Shown piece after piece: positions 9,355 to 17,200 of a stretch of 64,000 bases of DNA. A program made the translations under genes and the position numbers. The notes beneath the pieces are model-generated. The model had not been told where the DNA came from, made no database searches, and worked only from the letters and a program-made list of their open reading frames with translations. How positions within the stretch are numbered: position 1 is the stretch's first letter; every line of letters starts with the position of its first letter. This stretch comes from Verrucosispora sp. WMMD573. Lineage in GTDB: Bacteria > Actinomycetota > Actinomycetes > Mycobacteriales > Micromonosporaceae. Location: NCBI RefSeq assembly GCF_027497175.1, contig NZ_CP114901.1, forward strand, positions 2,914,001 through 2,978,000, written 5' to 3'.

Positions 9355-10017
9355 CTACCTGCCGTCGCCGGCGGTGAGGCGGCTCGGGTCCAACACGATG
9401 ATGGCGCCGGGCTCGACCCGGATGGCGCCCGCGCCGACGAGGACCTGTAGTGCGCGGTTGACGGTCACCCGGGACAGCCCGATCTCCTCGCCCAGTCCCT
9501 GCTGTGCCCCGGGCAGGGTGATCCGGCTGCCCCGCGTACGCATGGACTCGGCGACCCAGGCGGCGACCCGCGTGACGGGCTGCGGCGCGGCGCGGCGGAC
9601 CTGGGCCCGACGGTCGTGGTGCACCTGGTCGGCGAGGTGGCGTAGGACGTGGTCGCGGAGCGCCGGAACCTGATCAATGAGATCTCGCAGGAGAACGGCC
9701 GGCAGCAGGCGGATCCGGCAGGCGGTCGACGCGGTCCAGGTTGCCGTGTGCGATCCGCCGCCGAGCACGGCGGCCTTGTCGATCACGCATGGGCCGGTCA
9801 CCGTCGTGAATCGGACCCGCGAGCCGTGGCTGGTGTCATAACCCGCCGAGAGCGTTCCGCGAAGCACGACGACGAGGTGTCGGGCGGGCTCGCCGACGCG
9901 GGCGGCGGTGGCGCCCCGGGAAAGGTCGCGGGGCGGACACTCGGTGGCGAGCCGCGCCAGGCGTGCCTCGTCGAGCATCGAGAACAGCGGCACCGCCGCC
10001 AGTTCGACCTGGTCCAT
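9355..10017 (-). CDS. Crp/Fnr-family transcriptional regulator
   Basis: 220 residues: an N-terminal cyclic-nucleotide-binding-type beta barrel (LVVVLRGTLSAGYDTSHGS and following) and a C-terminal winged helix-turn-helix (GLGEEIGLSRVTVNRALQVL). The barrel lacks the GExxxxxxRSAT phosphate-binding motif of cAMP-binding Crp, and there are no clustered cysteines of the Fnr type, so the effector is unknown. A TACGCT -10 box lies 7 nt before the ATG, implying a leaderless message. It diverges from a YCII gene across 59 bp, so that gene is its most likely target. Confidence 0.87.
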   Translation of the reverse strand: MDQVELAAVPLFSMLDEARLARLATECPPRDLSRGATAARVGEPARHLVVVLRGTLSAGYDTSHGSRVRFTTVTGPCVIDKAAVLGGGSHTATWTASTACRIRLLPAVLLRDLIDQVPALRDHVLRHLADQVHHDRRAQVRRAAPQPVTRVAAWVAESMRTRGSRITLPGAQQGLGEEIGLSRVTVNRALQVLVGAGAIRVEPGAIIVLDPSRLTAGDGR

Positions 10018-10076
10018 CTCGCGGAGCGTATCGCGGGATACAGCCGTACGACCGCCCGGTTCTTACGCTCCTCGCC
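10018..10076. promoter_or_regulatory. divergent leaderless promoters with candidate operator
   Basis: Both flanking genes have TACGCT 7 nt before their ATG: minus strand 10030-10025 for the Crp-type gene and plus strand 10064-10069 for the YCII gene. The two boxes form an inverted pair GGAGCGTA / TACGCTCC. Overlapping the first box is the interrupted palindrome GTATC-GCGG-GATAC (10028-10041), a plausible autoregulatory operator. Confidence 0.55.
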
Positions 10077-10337
10077 ATGATCTGTGTGGAACTCTCCTTC
10101 ACCGACGAGCCTGCCCGGCTGGCGGCCCGACCGGCGCACCGGGACCGCCTGCGGGCGCTGTACGAGCAGGGTGCGCTGCTTCTCGCCGGCCCCTGGGACG
10201 GCGACTCCGGTGCGTTGCTGGTCTTCACCGGCGACCGGGCGGAGGTCGACCGGCTGATGGCCGAGGATCCCTACTTCACCACCGCCGGTGTCGAGGTTGT
10301 GGCGGTGCGCGGGTGGCGACCGGTCGTCGGTCCCTGA
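10077..10337 (+). CDS. YCII-domain protein
   Basis: 86 residues with the small ferredoxin-like YCII fold: an N-terminal strand, the R-x-x-H motif (RPAHRDRL), a central GALLLAGPW segment and the DPYFTTAG region that usually carries the family aspartate. YCII proteins are small enzymes or enzyme subunits; chlorinating and isomerising members are known, but most are uncharacterised. The ATG at 10077 follows a TACGCT box by 7 nt, so no ribosome-binding site is expected and none is visible. It is divergent from the Crp-type regulator. Confidence 0.82.
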   Translation: MICVELSFTDEPARLAARPAHRDRLRALYEQGALLLAGPWDGDSGALLVFTGDRAEVDRLMAEDPYFTTAGVEVVAVRGWRPVVGP

Positions 10338-10381
10338 CGGTTTGGCGGGGGATCGGATGGGGGTACGGGCGGAGCGTCTTA

Positions 10382-10410
10382 TTGACGGTGATCGGCTCGG
10401 CCGGTAGACC
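10382..10410 (+). promoter_or_regulatory. candidate sigma-70-type promoter of the GS-like gene
   Basis: TTGACG (10382-10387) and TAGACC (10405-10410) are separated by 17 bp, about 20 nt before the ATG at 10431. The -35 box is good; the -10 box lacks the final T. Confidence 0.4.
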
Positions 10411-10430
10411 TTGGTGATGGAGGCTCGCGG

Positions 10431-11795
10431 ATGAGAAAGCCGCCGCTCACGTTGGAACAACTGCGGGTCGCCGTCGCCGAGGGCGAGATCGACACGGTGG
10501 TGCTGGCCCTTGTCGACATGCAGGGCCGGTTGCAGGGCAAACGGTTCCACGCCCCGTACTTCCTCGACCAGGTTGTCGCGCACGGCAGTGAGGGGTGCAA
10601 CTACCTGCTCGCCGTCGACGTGGACATGAACACGGTCGACGGGTACGCGATGTCGAGCTGGGAACGCGGCTACGGCGACTTCGCGATGAAGCCGGACTTC
10701 GGCACCCTGCGCCGGGTGCCGTGGCAGCCCGGCACCGCGCTGCTCCTGGCCGACCTGGAGTGGTTGGACGGCGCCGGTCCGGTGATCGCCTCGCCACGGC
10801 AGATCCTGCGCCGGCAGTTGGACCGGCTGGCCGCGCACGGGTTGACCGCGTACGCCGGCACCGAGCTGGAATTCGTGCTGTTCCGTGACTCGTACGAGCA
10901 GGCGTGGCGGCGCGGCTACCGGGAACTGACCCCGGCCAACCAGTACAACGTGGACTATTCGCTGCTCGGTACCGCCCGGGTGGAGCCGTTGCTGCGCCGG
11001 ATCCGCACCGAGATGGCCGCTGCGGGGCTGGTTCCGGAGAGCGCGAAAGGCGAGTGCAACCTCGGCCAGCACGAGATCGCCTTCCGCTACGACGAGGCGG
11101 TCGCCTGCGCCGACCACCACGTCATCTACAAGAACGGGGCGAAGGAGATCGCGGCCCAGGAGGGGATGTCGATCACGTTCATGGCCAAGCCGAACGAGCG
11201 GGAGGGCAACTCCTGCCACATCCACTTCTCGCTGCGTGACGCCTCCGGTGGCTCGGCGATGCTTGGCGACGGGCCGGCGCACCTGAGCCCGACCGGGCAG
11301 CGGGTGCTCGCCGGGCTGCTCGCCACCATGCGCGAGATGAGCCTGTTCTTCGCGCCGAACATCAACTCCTACAAGCGATACCAGCCGGGCTCGTTCGCGC
11401 CGACCGCACTGCGGTGGGGCACCGACAACCGCACCTGCGCGCTGCGGCTGGTGGGGCACGGCCAGGGGATGCGGGTGGAGAACCGGGTGCCGGGCGCCGA
11501 CGTCAACCCGTACCTGGCGATCGCGGCCCTGGTGGCGGGCGCGCTGCACGGCATCGAGAACGAGCTGGAGCTGGGCGAGGAGTGCACCGGCAACGCGTAC
11601 GACGACCCGGGCGCGGAACGCGTCCCCGGCACCCTCCGCGACGCCCTCACCCTCTGGGAAGACTCGACGGCCGCCCGGGACGCCTTCGGCGAGGAGGTGG
11701 CCGCCCACTACGCCAACATGGCCCGCGTCGAGCTGGCCGCCTTCGACGCCGCCGTCACCGACTGGGAACTCACCCGTGGCTTCGAACGCCTCTAG
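10431..11795 (+). CDS. glutamine synthetase-like gamma-glutamyl-amine ligase
   Basis: A 454-residue member of the glutamine synthetase fold: an N-terminal beta-grasp with DMQGRLQGKRF and a catalytic domain with ELEFVLF, the metal and glutamate region GECNLGQHEIAFRYDEA, HIHFSL, and the Arg-rich ADVNPYLAIAAL segment. It lacks the adenylylation-loop tyrosine signature of GlnA. It resembles the GlnA3/GlnA4 group of Streptomyces, which glutamylate polyamines or ethanolamine. An aldehyde dehydrogenase and a short-chain dehydrogenase follow, consistent with detoxification or use of an amine as a nitrogen source (inference). GGAGG lies 7 nt before the ATG. Confidence 0.85.
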   Translation: MRKPPLTLEQLRVAVAEGEIDTVVLALVDMQGRLQGKRFHAPYFLDQVVAHGSEGCNYLLAVDVDMNTVDGYAMSSWERGYGDFAMKPDFGTLRRVPWQPGTALLLADLEWLDGAGPVIASPRQILRRQLDRLAAHGLTAYAGTELEFVLFRDSYEQAWRRGYRELTPANQYNVDYSLLGTARVEPLLRRIRTEMAAAGLVPESAKGECNLGQHEIAFRYDEAVACADHHVIYKNGAKEIAAQEGMSITFMAKPNEREGNSCHIHFSLRDASGGSAMLGDGPAHLSPTGQRVLAGLLATMREMSLFFAPNINSYKRYQPGSFAPTALRWGTDNRTCALRLVGHGQGMRVENRVPGADVNPYLAIAALVAGALHGIENELELGEECTGNAYDDPGAERVPGTLRDALTLWEDSTAARDAFGEEVAAHYANMARVELAAFDAAVTDWELTRGFERL

Positions 11796-11815
11796 CCACC
11801 CCGCCCGACCACCGC

Positions 11816-11884
11816 GATCATGCACTTGTGGTACCCGAAGTGCGGCGGTAGGTGGCTTTTCTCCCGTGCCACAACTGCATGATC
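11816..11884. repeat. intergenic inverted repeat, REP/terminator-like
   Basis: Two 16-bp arms, 11816-11831 (GATCATGCACTTGTGG) and 11869-11884 (CCACAACTGCATGATC), pair with one mismatch around a 37-nt spacer, starting 20 nt after the ligase stop codon. It may terminate the ligase transcript, but its long spacer and GATC ends look more like a dispersed intergenic repeat unit. Confidence 0.6.
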
Positions 11885-11892
11885 AGCGAAGA

Positions 11893-11967
11893 ATGGGTGG
11901 GCGAAGGGTGGGTGGGGTGAGGGTGGGGTGGGGTGGGGTGGGGTGAGGGTGGGTGGGTGAGGTATGG
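11893..11967 (+). repeat. G-run tract with tandem GGGGT units (G-quadruplex potential)
   Basis: About 13 runs of three or four G separated mostly by a single T occur here, including four successive GGGGT units at 11925-11944. The plus strand stays C-poor for roughly 200 bases more, into the coding region. The tract covers the translation start of the aldehyde dehydrogenase gene. Confidence 0.85.
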
Positions 11968-13308
11968 GATCCGGCTCGTGGGGTGGTTTTGCGGGAGGTG
12001 GGGGAGAGTTCGGTTGGGGAGGTTGATGCGGCGGTTGCGCGGGCGGGGCGGGCGTTCGAGCGGTGGCGGGGGGTAAGCGCGGGGGACCGGGGACGGTTGC
12101 TGCGGCGGTTCGCGGCGGTGGTGGACGAGCACCTGGAGGAGTTGGCGCGGTTGGAGGTGGCCAACGCCGGCCACACCATCGGCAACGCCCGCTGGGAAGC
12201 GGGCAACGTCCGGGACGTGCTGGACTACTACGCGGGGGCGCCGGAACGGCTCACCGGGCGGCAGATCCCGGTGCCGGGCGGGCTGGACGTCACCTTCCAC
12301 GAACCGCTCGGCGTGGTCGGGGTGATCGTGCCGTGGAACTTTCCCATGCCCATCGCCGCCTGGGGCTTCGCTCCCGCGCTCGCGGCCGGCAACACGGTGG
12401 TGCTCAAGCCCGCCGAGCTGACTCCGTTGACCGCGATGCGGCTGGCCGAGCTGGCGGAGCAGGCGGGTCTGCCCGAGGGTGTGTTCACCGTGCTGCCGGG
12501 GCGGGGCGAGGTGGTCGGCGAACGGTTCGTCAGCCACCCGGCCGTACGCAAGATCTGCTTCACCGGATCCACCGAGGTCGGCACCCGGATCATGGCCGGC
12601 TGCGCGAGCCAGGTGAAGCGGTTGACCCTGGAGTTGGGCGGCAAGTCGGCAAACCTGATCTTCGCCGACGCCGACCTGGAGCGCGCCGCGGCCAGCGCGC
12701 CGTACGCCGTCTTCGACAATGCCGGCCAGGACTGCTGCGCCCGGTCCCGACTGCTGGTGCAGCGCGGGGTGTACGACCGCTTCCTCGAACTGCTGGAACC
12801 GGCGGTGCGGGCCTTCCGGGTGGGTGACCCGGCCGACGAGAGCACCGAGATGGGACCGCTGATCTCGGCCGGGCAGCGGGACCGGGTCGCCGGGTACGTC
12901 GACGGCTCGCGGGTGGCGTTCATCGGCTCACGGCCCGACGGCCCCGGCTACTGGCACGCACCGACCGTGCTGCTCGCCGAATCGCCCGGCGACCGTCACT
13001 GGCGGGAGGAGATCTTCGGCCCGGTGGTCTCGGTGCTCCCGTTCGACGACGAGGCCGACGCCGTCCGGCTGGCCAACGACACCGAGTACGGTCTCTCCGG
13101 CTCGATCTGGACCCGTGACGTGGGCCGGGCGCTGCGGGTGGCCCGGGCCGTGGAGGCCGGCAACCTGAGCGTCAACTCCCACTCCTCGGTGCGGTACTGG
13201 ACGCCGTTCGGCGGGATGAAGCGTTCCGGTCTGGGCCGGGAACTGGGGCCGGACGCCCTGCACGCGTTCACCGACGTCAAGAACGTCTTCGTCAACACGG
13301 AGGAGTGA
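11953..13308 (+). CDS. aldehyde dehydrogenase (NAD(P)-dependent)
   Basis: 451 residues of the ALDH superfamily oxidising an aldehyde to its acid. Seen: the VPWNFPMPI substrate/cofactor segment, the Rossmann FTGSTEVG, the general-base glutamate in LELGGKSA, the catalytic cysteine C261 in GQDCCARS (followed by a second cysteine), and EEIFGPVVSVLPF. The N-terminus is short: VWDPARG, equivalent to the usual NPATG, begins at residue 4. An in-frame TGA at 11944-11946 prevents any upstream start, so GTG 11953, inside the G-run tract, is the only choice. The first codons end in G or T, unlike neighbouring genes. Its stop is followed directly by the SDR gene. Confidence 0.88.
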   Translation: MGEVWDPARGVVLREVGESSVGEVDAAVARAGRAFERWRGVSAGDRGRLLRRFAAVVDEHLEELARLEVANAGHTIGNARWEAGNVRDVLDYYAGAPERLTGRQIPVPGGLDVTFHEPLGVVGVIVPWNFPMPIAAWGFAPALAAGNTVVLKPAELTPLTAMRLAELAEQAGLPEGVFTVLPGRGEVVGERFVSHPAVRKICFTGSTEVGTRIMAGCASQVKRLTLELGGKSANLIFADADLERAAASAPYAVFDNAGQDCCARSRLLVQRGVYDRFLELLEPAVRAFRVGDPADESTEMGPLISAGQRDRVAGYVDGSRVAFIGSRPDGPGYWHAPTVLLAESPGDRHWREEIFGPVVSVLPFDDEADAVRLANDTEYGLSGSIWTRDVGRALRVARAVEAGNLSVNSHSSVRYWTPFGGMKRSGLGRELGPDALHAFTDVKNVFVNTEE

Positions 13309-13310
13309 GC

Positions 13311-14078
13311 ATGTCGGGACGGTTGCAGGACCGGGTGGCCGTGGTGACCGGGGCGGCCAGCGGTATCGGGCTGGCCACCGTGCGGCGGTTCGCTGCCGAG
13401 GGCGCCCGGGTGGTCTGCGTCGACGTGGACACCGAGGCCGGTCAGCGGGCCGCCGACGAGGTGGGCGGGAGTTTCGTCGCGGCGGACGTGGCCGACGAGA
13501 CGGCGGTACGCGACCTCTTCGACGGGGTGGTCGAGCGGTACGGGCAGGTGGACGTGGCGTTCAACAATGCCGGCATCTCCCCGCCGGACGACGACTCCAT
13601 CCTGGAGACCGGGCTGGACGCCTGGGAACGGGTGCTGCGGGTGAACACCACGAGCGTCTACCTGTGCTGCAAGCACGTCATCCCGCACATGCGCCGGCAG
13701 GGCCGGGGCTCGATCATCAACACCGCCTCCTTCGTGGCGTTGATGGGTGCGGCGACGTCCCAGATCGCGTACACCGCGAGCAAGGGCGGTGTGTTGGCGC
13801 TGACCCGGGAACTGGGCGTGCAGTTCGCCCGGGAGGGCATCCGGGTCAACGCCCTCTGCCCGGGGCCGGTGGCCACGCCGCTGCTGCGGGAGCTGTTCGC
13901 GGCCGATCCGGAGCGGGCCGCCCGCCGGCTGGTGCACGTGCCGATGGGTCGATTCGGTGAACCGACCGAGATCGCCGCTGCGGTGGCCTTCCTGGCCAGC
14001 GACGACGCCTCGTTCATGACCGCCGCGCAGTTCGTGGTCGACGGGGGGATCACCGGCGCGTACGTCACCCCTCTGTGA
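13311..14078 (+). CDS. short-chain dehydrogenase/reductase
   Basis: A classical SDR of 255 residues: cofactor motif VTGAASGIG, NNAG, active-site YTASK and the CPGPVATPL turn after the sixth strand. An acidic residue at the end of the second strand (VDVDTEAG) favours NAD over NADP. The ATG at 13311 is chosen because GGAGG lies 7 nt upstream and it sits 2 nt after the aldehyde dehydrogenase stop. Probably co-transcribed with the ligase-ALDH pair and acting on a related alcohol or ketone; the substrate is not visible from sequence. Confidence 0.87.
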   Translation: MSGRLQDRVAVVTGAASGIGLATVRRFAAEGARVVCVDVDTEAGQRAADEVGGSFVAADVADETAVRDLFDGVVERYGQVDVAFNNAGISPPDDDSILETGLDAWERVLRVNTTSVYLCCKHVIPHMRRQGRGSIINTASFVALMGAATSQIAYTASKGGVLALTRELGVQFAREGIRVNALCPGPVATPLLRELFAADPERAARRLVHVPMGRFGEPTEIAAAVAFLASDDASFMTAAQFVVDGGITGAYVTPL

Positions 14079-14082
14079 TCTT

Positions 14083-14113
14083 CCCAGCACCCAAAGTGAG
14101 CAAGCTTGCTGGG
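14083..14113. terminator. nested palindrome after the SDR gene
   Basis: CCCAGCA (14083-14089) pairs with TGCTGGG (14107-14113), and within the pair lies the perfect 12-bp palindrome AGCAAGCTTGCT (14099-14110). Five bases after the SDR stop. Terminator or operator of the following gene. Confidence 0.4.
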
Positions 14114-14168
14114 TCGGGTCGCCACCGACGCTCACCTGGAGCTGAACAGCGTCCCAGCCGCCGTATGC

Positions 14169-14194
14169 GTTACGTTGCTGATCCGTCTGGGTAG
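14169..14194 (+). promoter_or_regulatory. candidate alternative-sigma (SigB-type) promoter
   Basis: GTTA (14169-14172), 16 nt, then GGGTAG (14189-14194), close to the GTTT-N14-16-GGGTA pattern of general-stress sigma factors, 58 nt before the hybrid kinase start. No match was tested statistically. Confidence 0.35.
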
Positions 14195-14251
14195 AAGGCG
14201 GTCAGGGCATTTGGTGATCGGGAGCGGCGTGGACACGGCCGGGGAGGCTGC

Positions 14252-17200
14252 ATGAACTCGGCCCAGGGGGGCGTGGACAGTGATCGGCCTTCCGCAGCGG
14301 AAAGTGGAATGTCGTTGCTGCTCGCGGCGGCATTCGCGGGTGGCGGCGAGATGGGTGCCCTGTTGCGCGACCGCGACTGGTCGGCCAACCCGCTCGGTCC
14401 ACCGGAGCGTTGGCCCACCTCGCTGGGCAACGCCCTCAGCACCATGCTCGCTTCGAAGGCGCAGATCGCCATGTTCTGGGGCGAGGACCTGCGCGCCTTC
14501 TACAACGACGCGTACCGGCCCACCATCGGCGACAAGCATCCCGCCGTGCTGGGCGAGCCTGCCCGGGAGCACTGGGTGGAAACCTGGGACGTGCTGGAGC
14601 CGCTGCTGACCGGGGTGCTGCGGAGCGGCGAGTCGTACCAGGCTCAGGATCATCACTTCCTGCTTGATCGACACGGCTTCGTGGAGGATGTCTACTTCGA
14701 CGTCTCGTACGATCCGATCCGCGACGTGAGCGGTGCGATCAGCGGGGTGCTCTGCATCTGTAGCGAGACCACCGGGCGGGTGCTCAGCGAACGCCGGCTG
14801 CGCGCGCTGGCCGAACTCGGCTCGGAACTGGCCGATCCGGTCGACACCGACCAACTCGGCCGGGTTGCGGCGGCGGTGCTCGACAGGTATCGGGCCGACG
14901 TCCCGCTGGGGCTGCTCTACCTGCGGGACAGCGAGGGACACCTGCGCCCGGCCGGAGCCAGTGGCGCGGCGACCGTCCCGGCCGAGCTGCCCACCCGGCT
15001 CCTTGAGGTGGCCGCGACGGGCGTCGCGGCGACGGTGGCCGTCGCCGATCTGCTCGGCCAGGTTCCGCCCGATGCCGCCGACGAGGCGATGGTGCTGCCG
15101 ATCAGCGCGACCAACGACCCCGCCGGGTTGCTGGTGCTGGGAGTGGCCCGGCGGCTGCCGCTCACCGAGGACTACCGCACCTTCTGCGAGCTGGTCGCCG
15201 CCCAGATCTCCCGGGCGGTCGGCAAACAGCGGGCGTACGAGCAGGAGCGGGCCCGGGCCGCCGAGCTGGCCGCCCTGGACCTGGCCAAGACCAACTTCTT
15301 CGCCAACGTGAGCCACGAGTTCCGTACCCCGCTGACCCTGGTGCTGGGTCCGCTGGAGGACCTGCTCGCCGACCCGGCGCTCAGCGAGGACCACACGCAG
15401 CGGCTGACCGTCATGCACCGCAACGCGTTGCGGTTGCTGAAGCTGGTCAACACGGTGCTCGACTTCTCGCGGTTGGAGTCCGGGCGGCTGGTGGCGCACT
15501 ACGAGCCCACCGACCTGGCCGACTACACCTCCCGGTTGGCCAGCACGTTCCGCTCCGCCACCGAGCGCGCCGGGCTGCGGCTGGTGGTGGACTGTCCGCC
15601 GTTGGCGGAGCCGGTCTTCGTCGACCCGGACATGTGGGAGAAGATCGTCCTCAATCTGGTCTCGAACGCCCTCAAGTTCACCTTCGAAGGCGAGATCAGC
15701 ATCCGGGTCCGCGCGGTCGGCGGCATCGCCCAGTTGGAGGTCTCCGACACCGGGGTGGGTATCGCCGCGCGGGAGCTGCCCCACGTGTTCGAGCGGTTCC
15801 ACCGGGTGCCGGGGGTGCGCTCCCGCAGCCACGAGGGCACCGGCATCGGCCTGGCCCTGGTGCGGGAACTGGTCGAGATGCACGGCGGACGGGTCAGCGC
15901 CACGAGCCAGATCGACGTCGGCAGCACCTTCGTGGTCACCATCCCGTTCGGTACCGGGCATCTGCCGGCCGACCGGTTGGCCGACGTCGATCACAGCGAG
16001 CGCGAGCCGCGGCAGGCCCCGCTCTTCGTCGCCGAGACCGTCCAGTGGACCGCCGGTCCGGTCGCTGCCGCGTCCCGCCCGGCGCCGGCCGACACCGCGA
16101 CCGTGCCGGATGCCGACGTCTCGACGGCGCGGGGACCCCGGCCGCTCAGCACCGCGCCCGCCGGCCGGGTGCTGGTCGTCGACGACAATCCCGACCTGCG
16201 CGAGCACGTCACCCGGTTGCTCGTGCCCATCTGGCAGGTGAGTACCGCCGCCGACGGGGTGGAGGCGCTGCGGCTCGCCACCGAGCGGCCTTTCGACCTG
16301 GTGCTGACCGACGTGATGATGCCGCGCCTGGACGGCTTCGGTCTGGTCGCCGCGCTGCGCGCGGACCCGCGTACCCGGTACGTGCCGATCGTGCTGCTCT
16401 CCGCCCGCGCCGGTTCCGCCGAGGAGGTGGCCGGGTTGTCCGTGGGTGCCGACGACTACCTCACCAAGCCCTTCTCCGGGCAGGAGCTGATCGCCCGGGT
16501 CCGGGCCAACATGGCCCTCGGCCAGCTGCGTAACCAGATCATCCGCCGGCTGCGTGCCCTCGCGGACGCGGCGGTCGCGGTAAACACCGCCCGATCCACC
16601 GCCGACGTGCTTCAGGTCGCCGCCCGTCACGCGTTGAGTCTCGCCGAGGCCGTCCGGGTGGCGGTCTCCGCCGGTGGCACGCGCTACGAGGCCGACGCCG
16701 GTGGGGCCAGCAGCGTCGAGCCGTCCTTCGTCCTGCCGTTGACCGGGGTGGCCGACCAGCCGCTCGGCGAGCTACGGGTGTGGCATCCGGCCGCCGAGAG
16801 CGCCGACGCCGACGAGGCCGCGCTGACCCAGCTCGCCCGCCTGGTCGGGGTACGCATGGAGAACGCCCAGCTCTACGAGGCCGAGCACCGCATCGCCACC
16901 ACTCTTCAGCACAGCTTCCTGCCCCGCACCCTGCCCCAGTTGCCCGGTGCCGTGGTGGCCAGCCGCTACCTGCCCGGCAGTGCGGACGTCGAGGTCGGCG
17001 GCGACTGGTACGACGTGGTGGCCCGCGACGACGACGAACTCGTGCTGATCATCGGTGACGTGGTCGGCAAGGGCGTGCCGGCGGCAGCGGCGATGGGTCA
17101 GCTCCGCAACGCGCTGCGCGCGTACGTGCTGGAGGGTTTCGACCCGGGTGAGTCGTTGACCCGGCTGAACCGGTTGGTGGGGTCCACCGAGTCACGCTCG

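Noticed and set aside
11879..11946. Upstream ATG codons (11879, 11893) as alternative starts of the aldehyde dehydrogenase, with phase variation through the GGGGT repeat
   Set aside because: The 11879 frame stops at 11918-11920 before the repeat block, and the 11893 frame stops at 11944-11946, so gain or loss of repeat units does not simply join either ATG to the gene.
14132..16630. 832-codon minus-strand frame opposite the hybrid kinase
   Set aside because: No recognisable motif, Arg/Gly/Pro-rich, entirely opposite a multi-domain protein with clear motifs.
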